NCBI GenBank assembly: GCA_030374765.1
Contig: JARGXX010000099.1
Location: forward strand, 930,001-994,000
Origin: Agarophyton chilense
Lineage: Eukaryota > Rhodophyta > Florideophyceae > Gracilariales > Gracilariaceae
Reading direction: 5' to 3'
DNA length: 64,000 nt
Below, in pieces: positions 31,401-43,669 of the stretch; the stretch's first letter is position 1; each line of letters starts with the position of its first letter. The translations under genes and the position numbers were made by a program. The notes below the pieces were generated by a model that saw only the letters and a list, made by a program, of their open reading frames with translations, made no database searches and was not told the origin of the DNA.

Positions 31401-32363
31401 TTCTGCACCGGATACCGGGAGACAATCCTCGGTAGAGGGAGTTATTTCGAGTACTTCGGCAGCCGTCACCTTTGTAGGGAGCATCGCGAGCGGGTGCGGC
31501 GTCACAGATCCAATGACTTGGTTCTTTGCCAGCGTCTGGGGAGCCTTTCCCAGATTGGCAACCAACACCCTGAAAGGGGAATTCGGCGTGACTTGCACGA
31601 TTCCGTTTGCAACGGTTAACTGAAATTTCTCGTACAACGAGGGCAAGGGCTGAGCAACCCGAAGACCGTGTTGACGGGAATTGACTGAAACCATAACCTG
31701 GCTCTCCGGGGGTATGGTTACTGACGAGGCAACGAGTAGCTTCGTAGAATCCCGGTTCGCCGGTGTGGGTTCCTGCGCAGCAGGTAGAGGAACGTGTTTC
31801 CTCGATGCCCGCTTCAGCGGTTGACGAACAATGGGGACGGTCGATCCGTCCTCAAGTTCCACCTGCTTAAGGCGTGGGCGGATGGCATTGACAAACCTGT
31901 CGCAGTAGTCACATCCCAGTATAACTGGCGCGGCCAGCGAGCGGCACACAATAAAAGTTAGTTTAACCACCATCCGCCCTAGCCTGACGACCAGGTCGAT
32001 CACACCAACCGTTTTCAACGGGTTGTTATTGGCGTCTGAGACGTCGGGTACCGTTTCAGAACGGATGAGTGACCGCATTGGCGGGGGTAAAACCGATTCC
32101 ACAATAAAGTTCGGCCCAGCACCTGTATCCAGGACAGTGAGATGTCTCACCATAAACTGCGTGTGCAGACCAAGGTCAGCGTAAACCTTGTAGTTACGCT
32201 TGGCCATCACCAAGACTCTATCCGGGATCCGGTTATTTCTAATCCGTATCCACGGTCGACGCAAAACACCGAGGTGTTTAGAGTCCGCGTCTGCGGTGTC
32301 CTTCCTTGTCAGGATCTTCACCGGGGAGCGAGGCATCGGCGCCTCGGGCGTCGTCAGCCTCAA
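28404..32363 (-). pseudogene. Element B pol region (protease, RT, RNase H, linker, chromodomain)
   Basis: A single long frame of 1319 codons. Protease with VLDTGAGPNF (about 32100-32150) and VILGCDYCD; RT with FCVDYRRLNAVT, FGLTNAPATF and VYLDDIIVF (about 30650); RNase H with YIDTDASDHQVG and the TDHASLRW block (about 30000-30220). Then come roughly 350 residues rich in Pro, Gly, Ser, Arg and Glu, and a C-terminal chromodomain (VYVQEYVLDRIVGH, YRTRWYGYG, WDTPEP; about 28470-28640). The first protein-coding ATG is uncertain because gypsy pol is normally made by fusion with gag. No integrase recognised. Fossil status: part set incomplete. Confidence 0.9.
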
Positions 32364-32398
32364 CTTTGAGGACGCCTCTCCCGAAGGGGAGACTCCCT

Positions 32399-34329
32399 CT
32401 ATTCTTTTCCCTGTACAGGGTCCTGGTCGGGCGAAGGCCCGACTTCCTCGGCAACGAGTGCATGATTCCGTTGCACGGTAGCTACAGCAGGAGCGGGTTG
32501 AGATCCACCAGCGTGGTTTGGCGCTGGTGCGGCGCGTGCCGGCTGAGCCGGTTTGTACCGAGAATTCGGAGTGTGAGCCAATGCGTTGGGGAAGTCCGTC
32601 TTCGCGCGGAGATATGACGTGAGTGGCACGGAGGCCTTCTCCTGCGGGGAGAGGGCTTCGTAATTATCCACCACTCGCGCCATATCGCGTAGCGATAAAA
32701 GGCATTGCGGGGAGGTGTGCCCGCGCTCGTAGCACAAGTGGCACACCAACGTCACTCCCGCGTTTCGCGGTATGGCATTCCGAGAAGCGGTGTATCTTCC
32801 GGGTTCCCGGTTTCCAACACATCCAGGGCGCTGACTTCGTGTCATTCCGTTTGAGAAGGCATACGGGGGGCCGGAGTGCGGCGGTCATTAAGATAGAAGA
32901 CCTGCCCGTTCTCCGTGTCCCTTGCGGTTGAGTCAACCGAGCCATCCGTCGTAGACGGTAATGCCGTTGTCGGAATAGATAAACCATCGTGATGGATGAC
33001 ATTCATATTGTCATAACCCTGTTTGGGGATGCCATCCGTCGCAAATGACGGTGAAGAAGAGTCTGACTCAAGCAGCAATGCTTTAGCGGCCTTCGACCGG
33101 GTTCCCGGATTGCGTGCACGTAGTGCTTCTCCCTCTGCGCGGGCAAACTGTACGAATTCAAGGTAGGTCACCTTCGGCTCTTGTTCCCTGTAACGGGCGA
33201 AAAGAGTCTTGATGGCTGGATCCAAGCCATCAAGGAACATCGTACAGCGTTCCCCAGCGGGGTATACATTACCACAACGGTGGAAAGCCTTATTCAGGCG
33301 TACCGAGTAATCGGTCTCGAGCTCGCCGAAGCGTTGTCGAGTGTCTCGCAAAGCGAGTATCGCCGCTTGTATCGCGGAGTTGGTTGCGTTGGAACGCAGG
33401 AGGTACTGCACGGCCTCGGGCCAGCACGTCACACCTCCTTCGGAGGCTCGCGACGAGCCCCGAACCAACAAAAACTGATCTTCAGCGACACCCCGTGGAA
33501 AGTACGGTAGCGCCACGTAGGCTTGTTCTTCGTTCATTCCGAGTATATCGGCTTCCGCTACAAAGCGGTGTAGGAAATCCAAGACCAGAATTGGATCATC
33601 CCCAGTAAACGATTGGTTACGAAGTGAAAGCTCCATCAGCTTGATGCAGTCTTTCAATTTACCCGCGTCACGCGGTGTCCGACCTAAAGAGGAATCTTCT
33701 AGCCGGTAATACCGGTAGGACAGGAGTGTCCTGTACAGAGGGTTGGTGGGCTTCAAGGGTTTGAGGCCCGGATGTCGCCGACCCTTGGGGCGCGACCGGA
33801 TGGCCCCGTAGGTGAGAGAGGACCGCTTTGAGCGGGAAGAGCGCCCATAACGATCCTGTGGGTCATCGCTCACCGACGAATCGGAACTCTTCGAGTCACT
33901 CGGTTTACCGTCCGACTCAGATGATGAATCGGACGGGTGTCCGTGCTTACGGTTAGAATCCCGGTTCTTCCGGCTCTTCCGGTTCCGCGACTGGGTCTCT
34001 CGATGATAGACAACCGGTCCAGCCGCGTTCGCGGGCGAGGTTAACGTCCTCTCGACCGACTCAAGTCGGCTTCGGAGACGCTCGAAGCGATTCTCTATAC
34101 CTTCTGCGAAGGAAGACGGAGCGCCAAAACACTCGAGTAGTGTATTGACGTCCGACCGCAATACGCGGATATCCTCGGCTAACTCACTTGGAGGGGGGTT
34201 AGCGAGGCTTCCTCGTAAAGAGGTGAACTCCCTCGAGAGGGTATTGTGAGCAGCTCGCAGGGAGCGGAGCTGCTCTTCCAAGCGTACGATCCGCGCTTGG
34301 TCGACCAACGGCGGAGGCGGAGAAACCAC
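32399..34329 (-). pseudogene. Element B gag region
   Basis: The N-terminal part has a coiled-coil heptad pattern (IVRLEEQLRSLRAAHNTL, then IRVLRSDVNTLL). Next is an Arg/Lys plus Ser/Asp stretch like that in element A. A capsid-like part with a DPILVLDFLHRFV and FLDGLDPAIKTLF follows. A perfect CX2CX4HX4C zinc knuckle (CHLCYERGHTSPQC, about 32705-32747) lies in the downstream frame, overlapping the first by a few bases; gypsy elements are known to use frameshifting between such frames. Looks largely whole. Confidence 0.85.
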
Positions 34330-34616
34330 CGTTGCGACGGTCGTTAACCCGGAATCGGGCTGCGGGTCTTCAGTGCCGGTGACCGGTATCTCCCGGGAAT
34401 CCGGTGTTGGAGCCAGGGCCTGTGGAACATTAGTGCCCCTGGCATCACCGCTTTGGCGGGAACGGCTGCGTGTTGCAGGAGGCTACATGCTAGGCGGTTT
34501 CCTTGGCATTGGCCACACCGTCTCGACAGAAGAATTGAAAGCAAACCGGTGAGACCAGAGAAAACCCGTTAAATGGAAAAAAACCTGAGAGAGGACACAA
34601 GCGGTCTTGACTTCTA

Positions 34617-34630
34617 AGTCGGGAGACCAA
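34617..34630 (-). other. Element B primer-binding site
   Basis: Minus strand TTGGTCTCCCGACT beside the 5' LTR; shares the TTGGTCTCCC core with element A at 17051-17066, so both probably use the same tRNA primer. Confidence 0.6.
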
Positions 34631-34632
34631 TT

Positions 34633-35497
34633 TGTAGGACAATGCCCCCAAGGGGAAAAACCTACGAAGACGTCCGGATCTTCCTCTCACGAGGTAACCG
34701 GCGCGGTAGAGCCCTCCCAGGGATCGGCGCGCAATGCCGGGTGTAAGCCGGAGCCGAACCGTCGCGACGGGCGCAGGGAGGCTCAAAGAAGCCGAGAATA
34801 TCCGCTGGAGCGGTGCTTGCGTATCCTCTGAGGAGGCAAAACCCACGAGAGTGGCGAGCACGACAGGTGTCAGTGCGAGCCGCAAGAGCGGGAATTGCCC
34901 AATGAAGGGGAGGAAAAGGGAAGGAAAATGGAAATGGAGGCAAGAGGGCGAGGTTGACCACGAGCCGCAAGAGAAGACTCGGGAATAGCCGGCACTGCCG
35001 GGTGTAGCAAACCGTATACACGGGCGGAACCACGAAAGTGGTAATAGATACCCAACACACGAAGGCTGCTTGAACGTCCAAGGGGGTTGGGAAGCCGTGC
35101 ACCACGGGATATCCCTCCTTAAGGAGTTGTATATCCGCGCAGGCGGTTCGACCCAGAGCCAAGATCTGGAAGACCAAGATCACCCTTGTTGGGGAGACTT
35201 TACTGGACCGGCGGCCGCGAGGCCGGCGGCCTAAGTACTGTAGTCACCGTAGAATACAATAAATAAAGTCTATCCTAAATAGCTAAATGTCCGTCTAACA
35301 AAAGGGGCCAATCTGGCGGCCACGTGTCGCGCGGGCGCTGCGGCCACGTGTATGGCACCTGGTCCCGCCGGTGCATCACCGGCGTTCCGGGTGTCGCCGT
35401 GAAAGCGGACTACTCCTACTCATAACGAGGTTGCAGGCCGGAGGCTCCGGAAAAAACTTAAGTCCCCAAAAACCTCCCTGGAGGACGTTGCTCTTCA
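34633..35497 (-). repeat. Element B, 5' LTR
   Basis: 865 bp, partner of 25385-26249, followed by the GCGAC target duplication. Confidence 0.93.
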
Positions 35498-35502
35498 GCG
35501 AC

Positions 35503-35640
35503 ATCGCACTCTCATCCGCCGCCAAGCCTTGTGCAACGGCCCGCCATTGGTCCTCCAAAACACACGTGGCGTTTTTGACCAATCTCATGCCGTGGCAATC
35601 TTGTCCCGCCGCCAAGTGGCCCATTCTAATCACTCGCAGC
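35503..35640. promoter_or_regulatory. CACGTG/CCAAT motif cluster, copy group 3
   Basis: CGCCATTGGTCC, ACACACGTGGCG, GACCAATCTCATGCCGTGGCA appear in the same order and spacing as in 25237-25305. Host sequence immediately right of element B; probably part of the original upstream region of a neighbouring gene. Confidence 0.45.
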
Positions 35641-37849
35641 GACAAAAAGACATACCATACACAAATACACCTAAACATGTGCCTGGTTATATTTTTATTG
35701 GTTAGTGTGCTGCTTTAAAAGCTGTTAGCAGCGATTAGAGTAAACTACAAGCACATATTAGTACAAATCGAGTATTAATGCGTTTCAGCTCTGTTTTGGA
35801 GGTTCTAGATCTACAAAAAAGAACTGTGGTGTCTTCGTGTTCTTTCTCAGACGACTTTAACGAAGATTTGACATTCAAAATCATATTTTTCTTTTGTTTC
35901 GATCCCTTAAACGTTATCAAAAGATTAATCGTTTGCCGCCTGGGATTTAATGACAAATCTACCGCTGAAAGAGCAACCTCATACAACATTAACCTTTGTA
36001 AGGCGTGTTCTGCAGTACAGGGGTCCAGTGAATCGTTGGCCGCTAGACAAAGCACCCTCTGTCATCTCAATTCCCCTTTTGAAGCGCTTTTGGCATGGAA
36101 AAGAGACATTCTGTGTGTACCAATGGTACTAGATCTTTCTATAAAGCTGGCGCAGAGTGCAAAACCTGTGAATGTTGTAACGACTTGGTGAGAAGCTAGG
36201 ATCTAGTACTGATCGAAACGATGCCGCTAGTGGTGCTGCGTGACCTATTTCGCAAAAGGTCAGCTTCAGTTATAGAGGGAAAACATATCCTTTTGTAATT
36301 AGCTCTCTTCGGGAAGCCTTGTAGGGATTGTACACGTCTGCTTCTGTCTATCGCAAAAGTGGGAAGCCTGAAGAAATTGTTGCACATCCAGAGTGTCTAA
36401 CCGGAAGCTAGTTTGTCTGACCTTTAATGAGTATTGACATAAGTCTTTGCTTGGGTTGATTTAAGATGATCGAGAAGAAGAACTTTATATGGAAATACTT
36501 ATGTCTCATTTCATCTGTCTGGGCCATTCAGTAACGGAAAAAGCTTTTTTGCCGAATTTTACTGGAACGTCTAGCCTACAGCGTCTCATCCAAAGATGGC
36601 GCAAACAACACTCTCTTTCTCTGCCGTCAACCTCCGACACCACAAATGATCGTACAAAACTTGTAAAAAACACCATGTCCACTACAGACTCTTACAATTC
36701 AAGTAACAGGAAAACATCTACTAGTATTTGACGTTTGCTTGAAAACAGAGTACACAATTGACCACACGTGGTCACGTTAGAGAGAAAACTTAAACACCTT
36801 TTTAGCCGATTATGGAAAAGACAACTCGTCCGTAAAAGCGTGACAAAAGTTGAAATCATTGTAAAGAAAAAACCTCGCCATAGATTTTTTTATCATAAAC
36901 TGCAAAAAACCTAGTACACAAAGAATAAAAACTTTAAAGCTTTTCTAATTTAAACCTGCTGAGTATCTTACGCTTCAACAGACATGTTCAACAAACCGTC
37001 AAACCTTTTATGAATACAAACAATGCTTTTAGTACTATTATAATTCCAAGGCAAAATAGAATAGCAAACTGTCACTGATACAGACAAAATACAAATTATA
37101 ACTCCGACTAGCCCACTTTCCGTGACAAACAGATTCATGCAATAATTTGTCACTGATTTCTGTTCGACCAAGTAGACAACGGGAAATTGGTCTTTGACTA
37201 TAAAACTGCTGATGCAAATGCATCAATGCCAAATTATGAAACCAGTAGAAGATTGTATCTCGGTCATATAAGCTCTTTAAGGACTGCCATTCTATGAGTT
37301 CTTTATATTGATGTTTTCTGTTGCTCATTAATAACGAATTGTTTGATCTACAAACTTTCAGTTGGGTGTAAAATGTCTGGAGCAAAGAACTGAAGGTAAA
37401 AATTTATGACGCTTTGCGGTTTGATTATTTTCATAACCTGCTATATATTTTCGATTATAAGTCCATTTCTGGTGTGCAAGGTCCGTGTTATACTTGAAAT
37501 ATACATCAACTTGAATCATCGAAACGTAACAAAGTCGATCCATGGCACTCGTAATCTATTCATGGTACTATACTCGGTATCAAAATGTTACGAGAAGAAT
37601 ACATCAGGAAAGATTTTGAAATCAGCTTTGATTTAATAGCACTGTACTGCTTTAGTTCTTATTCCGAGGATATTCTACCATTTGGCGCTGTTGATTGCTT
37701 TCTTTATTATTTGTTTTGTGCTTTTTTTTGTTGTTGTTTCGTTGTTCTTACTTTGAGTGGACAAGGGCTGTCGATCCGATCTTTTGTGTCTAACGTACCA
37801 CCGTATCCAGAATCTTATCTAGTTTCTACACGCAGTTTCCCTCTCTTCA
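35641..37849. other. Stretch without a recognised gene
   Basis: AT-richer than the nest. Short frames on both strands (up to 137 codons, 35778-36191 plus) lack motifs and overlap each other. I see no RNA gene and no repeat shared with the rest of the window. Confidence 0.4.
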
Positions 37850-38480
37850 TGTTCCCCTGCCCATCCTCTCTTACACACTTTGTACCGTGTTTTAAGAACA
37901 ATCGCTTGCACGGCGACACCCTCCACCGGCGTGGTTTTCCGTGGACATCTACCCGCGACCAAGAACCTTTCCGTTTCTCGTGGATTATTACAGTCCAAGA
38001 ACCAAGAGAAACGAAGAAAAACGGTACCTCTCCCTTTAAATGGCCTAGAACAGCACCAGAGCCTCTCCGGAAATGTAAGACGAAGTCGCGGTGTAGACTC
38101 GAGACAAATGGGCACGAAAGGCAAGGAGAGTGGATTGGAAGGAGCAGATCGAAGGGTATTCATGAAAATGCGATAGTCAGCTACGAGAGTGTGGGAAAAA
38201 GGGTGTTGATCAATTAGAACAACCAGCACTAGGCACCGGAGCCAACGGACGAAATAGAAACAACCAAATACAGCGGCGAAAATACGTCAAGTAATAAATC
38301 AAAGACCAAAACGAATCGGAGACATGGGGTGGGTGCGTCTGCAGTGGATAACGCGGGAAACCCTGCAAAGAGAGTCTTACCACGCGAAAGACGAAAAGAC
38401 TTATAGACATATGAACCCGTTGGGAAAGATTTATTGAGCGGTAACACGAGATTCTCGAGCCAGTATATTGTAGAGAACAC
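37850..38480 (-). repeat. Possible LTR fossil of a gypsy relative
   Basis: A G/A-rich segment with the texture of the LTRs at 1-760 and of element B. The block GGCACCGGAGCC...CAGCGGCGAAAA near 38235-38290 resembles 211-285 at the window start. It lies on the 3' side of the gypsy relic at 40107-41343. Boundaries are not defined. Confidence 0.35.
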
Positions 38481-40106
38481 TATAATAAACTCCCAACCTT
38501 AGTATAAATAAAACCCATCAGATGTGCTGCGCCAACTCTCACGTATACCGCGGACCAGCCTTCAAAATCGACAGTCTTAAAATCACCTAAGAAGGGATGA
38601 TGAACCCCAGAGGGGTTGTACCCTATATCCCCCTCATTAGATGAGATTGCGTCAAAGAAAACCATGTCCATCATTCCGAGTTGAGAAATTCTCGTCTCGG
38701 GCCTGGTCTTCAGTCTTTTCAACTTGTCCAACAGGCCCAGAAACGATTTTCGAAATTTTCTCCTCCGCGGTTCGAAGCCAGAGATGTCGGTCTGCGTTAC
38801 AGTACTGAGTTCTGGCGATTCTCCGTTCACGATAGTTCGCCATTTTTTCTCTGCTCTGCCGGTGAGATGTACTACCTCTGTGAGGCGGCCTCCTGAAATG
38901 AAGTTTCAAAACAGAGCCATCAGAGATCTTCATTGAACGTTTTAAAGCGGTGGTTTTCATATACAGTAGTAGCAACCACATAATGGGTATCCATGACAGT
39001 CAGCGACAAGCCAGTCGACGCAGAGACACGCAAAATTGCGGTAATTACTCTGTAGATTTTGTATAGCACGAAAACAGTTTAGCTAGACAACGTAAAATGC
39101 AGTTTGACCTAGTCATCAGTACTGGAATCTGGTTTTCAGAAATCTCAAAATTCTCATTTAACATAACTTCTGAACCAAACCACTAGGAGACAAACCCGAT
39201 ACATCGCAGAACGTCCATGACTTACAGCTTTTGAATGAGTTCAAGAGTAGGGAGATTAAACACCATTAAGGTGGAAATTTAGACCTGATTCAGGTCAAGC
39301 TGAAATAGATTCTCGAACTAAAATGGTATCTCAACTGTGAAGTTAAACAAAATATCTGGATTCTGTCACGCCAGGTCGCTTATATGCAACTAGAATAATC
39401 TGTGACAAATTCTGACCGAAATCGGAGAAAGATTCATCGAGATCCGGGATTTCAGCAACTATCTTCCAGAAAGTACTGCAGATCTCAACAATCCGACATC
39501 TGAGAAAAGCAACCGTCAACAAATAGATACCCAATTCAATATCAACGAGACATAAAAATACAATAGAGATCTCGGGAGTGTTGGTTTAGGACATTAGTTC
39601 CCGCGCAGCGGTGATCGACGAAATCCATATCCTAAAATAGAGCATTACTACGACGACTAGTGGACGACCGATCGCAGCATATCTGATCAAAAGCGCAATG
39701 TACATAGGAAAAAGAAACCATCAGTGATGAGATAAAATCGTGATTACGGAACACAGAAGCAACTGTGAACCACCAATCCGGATAAAAACCACATCCACTT
39801 TGTAAAACCAGAAACCAAAAGGGGGCAATTACAAAAGACGAAAGTCCGGCTCCAAGCACAGAGTACATGAGAAAAAAAGAAATCACCAGCTGGAAGCCAT
39901 CAATCGTATAAAAAGTTATATAAAATACCCTCAACCATACATTTTCTTCTTTTCCAACTTCTGAAGCAAGCTTTTATGCTCCATCTTCTCTTCCACCACG
40001 TTGGCTTGACCATCCCACCAGGGCATTAATGGTCGTTGCGGAGACCCTTGTTCGCGTTCGGCAGTGATATAAAACCAGTTTTAAGAGTGGGAGAAGCTTA
40101 TTCGGC
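38481..40106. other. Untranslated or decayed sequence next to the gypsy relic
   Basis: No recognisable coding frame. Probably the 3' untranslated part and LTR remains of the relic at 40107-41343, but I could not find a paired repeat. Confidence 0.3.
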
Positions 40107-41343
40107 TCATCCGAGTTGGCCTCGGAACCAAAGCCATACCCATGGACTATACACTGAATGTAACCAGCCGAGTGGTGCCAATGTTTTACAATATAGTCGA
40201 TAAAGAATTCCTGCTCGTAGACCTTTCCGTTGGGCCGTGTTTGTGATCCAGGCTCCTCCCAAGATGGGGTTCTTGGTCCCGCCCCACGAGTTTATGTGCT
40301 CATATCTGTCCTGACGATGAGAAAGTTCACGGCAAAGTCGGTTGTGCAACTATGGACCGTGCACCAGGGAGTTGCTCTCGTTGTGCGCTGATTGATATGA
40401 TATATCTTCTGAGGTGGGAGCAGTTCTGTCACGTGCGCGTTCAAACTGATGGCTGGGAGAGATCCACACCGTGGCGTCTCCCGCCTCCTCATGAAGAAGC
40501 TTGCATGACCACCTTCCCTGTGAGTTCAAACGGTTCCGTGTTACAGTAATGCGTCCAATGGTTGTCTGCTATATTCCGTTACTACTTTAGCCAAAGTTTC
40601 GGGGATGTGGGTGGATTGTATCTTTCTGTGGTGCATAGGCGACTCGTTGTACTCTTTCCGAGGTCTACTTCATTTTGTACCCAGTTAATTCTACTTTTGG
40701 CTCGTGAGTTGTCCTTGACCGTCTTTTCTTTAATGAAAATGCCTGGGTCTACCTTAATATTCTCCTCCCCTTCCTCAGATGGAGCGGTAGAGGGAGTGGC
40801 AGGAACTCTCGACCAGCGAGGGTATACACCGTGCGACGGCTTGGGAAATGGACTCTTTTGGGTAGCTTCCGACAAAAGCGACAAATAAAAGTGTTCCCGA
40901 GTAGAATGTGGCAACACAGAAGGTCTCGTAACCACTGAAGTGAACTGTATAACTGAAATGTGCCGCAGAACACAGTTCAAGGCTGTGAGTTGTGTATCAA
41001 CAGCGGGTACTTTTAAGGGTAGTGAGGGGGCAATGACAACGCGGTGGTGGGAGATACGCTGCTGGTCGTCGCTCATTTTAGCATCGATGGCATCGTCTTT
41101 GGCATAGAATACCATATAAGGTCCGTCTGCGATAGGCAAGAGTTTGGGGCGTTTCTCCTTCTCGGGATTCCAGTATTCCTTACGGATGAAGGCATATTTA
41201 CCCGATTTGATCGGTGGCGCGGTATTGCGTAGGCGAGAGCCAAAATCACGCTTACAGGATGCCCTAGCACTGGCAATTGAAATGGGAGCAGCTTGAATGA
41301 ACTTGGTCAGCAACTCTTTGTACTTGTGGCGATAATCCTTCAT
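40107..41343 (-). mobile_element. Ty3/gypsy fossil: integrase tail and chromodomain
   Basis: About 41000-41343 on the minus strand reads as the C-terminal part of a gypsy integrase: basic helix ASCKRDFGSRLR, KYAFIRKEYW, KLLPIADGPYMVFY, and QQRISHHRVVIAPS. About 40110-40240 gives a chromodomain (KVYEQEFFIDYIVKHW, YIQC.VHGYGFGSE...DEP), similar in wording to that of element B. Pro/Ser-rich sequence lies between them. Catalytic integrase, RT and gag are not seen. Old and broken. Confidence 0.75.
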
Positions 41344-43669
41344 AGCACAGAATTTAACAAAGAAGAAATAACGCTAATCTCAAGCACTCCAAAACGGAAA
41401 ACTCTCTTTTCAGTTTATTGCTACTGAAGTTAACCGTAAAACATCAGCTGCTTTCAATTTTATGAAAAGTGACAAAAACTGGCACAGCGAAGTAGCGATT
41501 TGGAAGGATTCGGTTTTATACAGCTTACGACGAACGCCATAAAAAACATATGCTTCAAACGAATCTACATCTGCAACTACTCTGAAATAGGACTCCTCCT
41601 TTTGACGTGACCATTTCGACGGGCATATCTTCCATCCACCCACTAGAAATATTTCCATTGAAGAACGAGAAGATGATGCGTTTTATCAACGAAAATCATC
41701 ATGATTTGTGTCTGGAATGAAGAATGACGAAAATATAATTTATATGTACACGAGTGAAATATGGTTTTGGACGTTGATGAAAAAAGAAAATTTATAGTGA
41801 CGGTCCTGATTGTTGGTCGTACAAGTGGTATGATATTTAAAAAATGATAAAGTATTTTATAAGAGATAAAACAAAGGATTTTCGGTCATGAATGGCAGCT
41901 GTTTTTCTTTATATGCAAAAGCTCCCTTGTTTTTAAATGACTGTAGTAATGATTCTAAGCCCTATTTTGAAAAATTCACTTAGCATTTTGTCATGCATTT
42001 AAGATTGCTAAGGCAAAGAAGTTTTATCTCAACAGGTTAATGCTCATTGTCATGTCTCAGAATACTGTAAAGCATCGATAAATGAAGAAGATGGCAAGAT
42101 ATTAGACTTTATTTCACATTCACTAGACATAAATCGAATCCAACATCCTTGGATTAATGTTGCAAACAGAATTTACGCTGAGAACCGCCAATTTGCTAAA
42201 AGAAAAGAGAATACACAAGCACTGGCTAAGAATAGATATTCATGTCCAGCATACGCTATTCAAAATCATGCTACGTCATTTTATGGCCGTTATGAGAGGC
42301 AATAGAAAGATAAACAAGTATTTGAAAAAGTTTGTTTGCGAGCATGAAATCATAATATAATACGCTTGGTGTTTTTTGACGTGTAAGGTGTACAGTGTTT
42401 CATTATTGTAGAAGGCATTAAAGGCTTTATATCTCATCCAAAGTGTCTAATTGCCACATTCACTGAGTGAGTATAGTACAAAGATAAGGAACAAGCGATG
42501 AAATCTCAATGACTCAAGGGGTTTATTTAAAACTTCTGAAAGCATCATGGAAGATGGATTATAAGATACCTGAACATTGTTAAGGCGGATACTAAGAAGA
42601 AGAAAACGTTTTGTGATGTAACTGTATTTGCGGCGCCGGGTTGGCGCGAGAAGCTTAGCGATAAAGAAGAATGCTCGGTTGTCCAAGCATGGAAGGGTAC
42701 TACAAAAAGTTGAAATTTCTAAATTTGCCCGAATCCATTCATCCATTGAATGTCTTGAGCTGCCTGGAAAGCAGTAATGAATACAGATTTGCAAGAAGAA
42801 ATAGTTACCATAGTTTTTAAGGTGCTCCTCTAGTAGACCGAGATGTGGTTCAGAGGCTGTAAAATACCTCAAACTGTGTAGCGGATGGCAGAATAATTCG
42901 CGAAGTGGGCATCAGTGGAATACTCAAATAGCTTCGAGTTTCCGAAGACACAAAAATAGTGCTTAATGGTCTGTGCATTGAAGATAAGGAAGGAGACGTT
43001 TTATTACGATTCAATTAAGATTGTTGGAATGATACTGCGTGCGCACCAAGGCACAACTAAAGAATTCAATGCCGAGGAGAGTATTATCTGCAATATAGCA
43101 ACGAGTACCCACAAACCCTTTCTAAAAATTTTGTAATATGAAATGTCATCATTCCATCATATGGCGAACATATGGTCTATCTGAGCCGTGTTAGCGTTTT
43201 TCACAACTTTCAATTCATAAGCATGGGTAAATTGGGCGACTGGGTCGAATTATTAGGGATTTTCCGTTCGTTTTCAAGCTCTTTGCATCTAAGTTCTCTT
43301 CGGTTGAGTTTGCAAAGATGAAAAAAAACTCCGTTAAAAGTGTCGTAGATTTCAGTTTATGTCTCAGGAAATTTTGAGAAAGCTTTCTTCGGAGATGATA
43401 GAACTTCTACGTGTAAAAGGCGGGTGGATGTATCGATCATGTACACGTATATTATCATCTAGATGTATATGTGAATGATATACGTACTGACAACTTTGAA
43501 TGCGTGCGGGATCTTAACCGTAATATACCAAAGCAAATATAGTGTAGAATCTCTCTAAGGGATAGCCTATTTGACACACTTCGATAAGAACATACATAGC
43601 TGAACAAAATCATCCTATCCAGACAGCATATTTGATGGCAGAAATCGGTTAATTACCAGAAGACTATCT
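41344..43669. other. Stretch without a recognised gene
   Basis: AT-rich. Frames at 42157-42360 (plus) and 42447-42872 (minus) have no known motif. No RNA gene or repeat recognised. Confidence 0.4.

Larger units (their letters stand above)
25385..35497 (-). mobile_element. Element B: young GC-rich Ty3/gypsy retrotransposon with chromodomain
   Basis: Two 865-bp LTRs (25385-26249 and 34633-35497) with a perfect 5-bp target duplication GCGAC (25380-25384 and 35498-35502). About 15 differences between the LTRs by eye (under 2%), so a recent insertion. Minus-strand parts: primer-binding site, gag with coiled coil and CCHC knuckle, protease, reverse transcriptase, RNase H, a long low-complexity linker and a chromodomain. 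I do not recognise an integrase, so the copy looks non-autonomous. A plus-strand coding region of about 1.8 kb lies between pol and the 3' LTR. Gag and pol look mostly open; the antisense region looks broken at least once. Confidence 0.93.
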
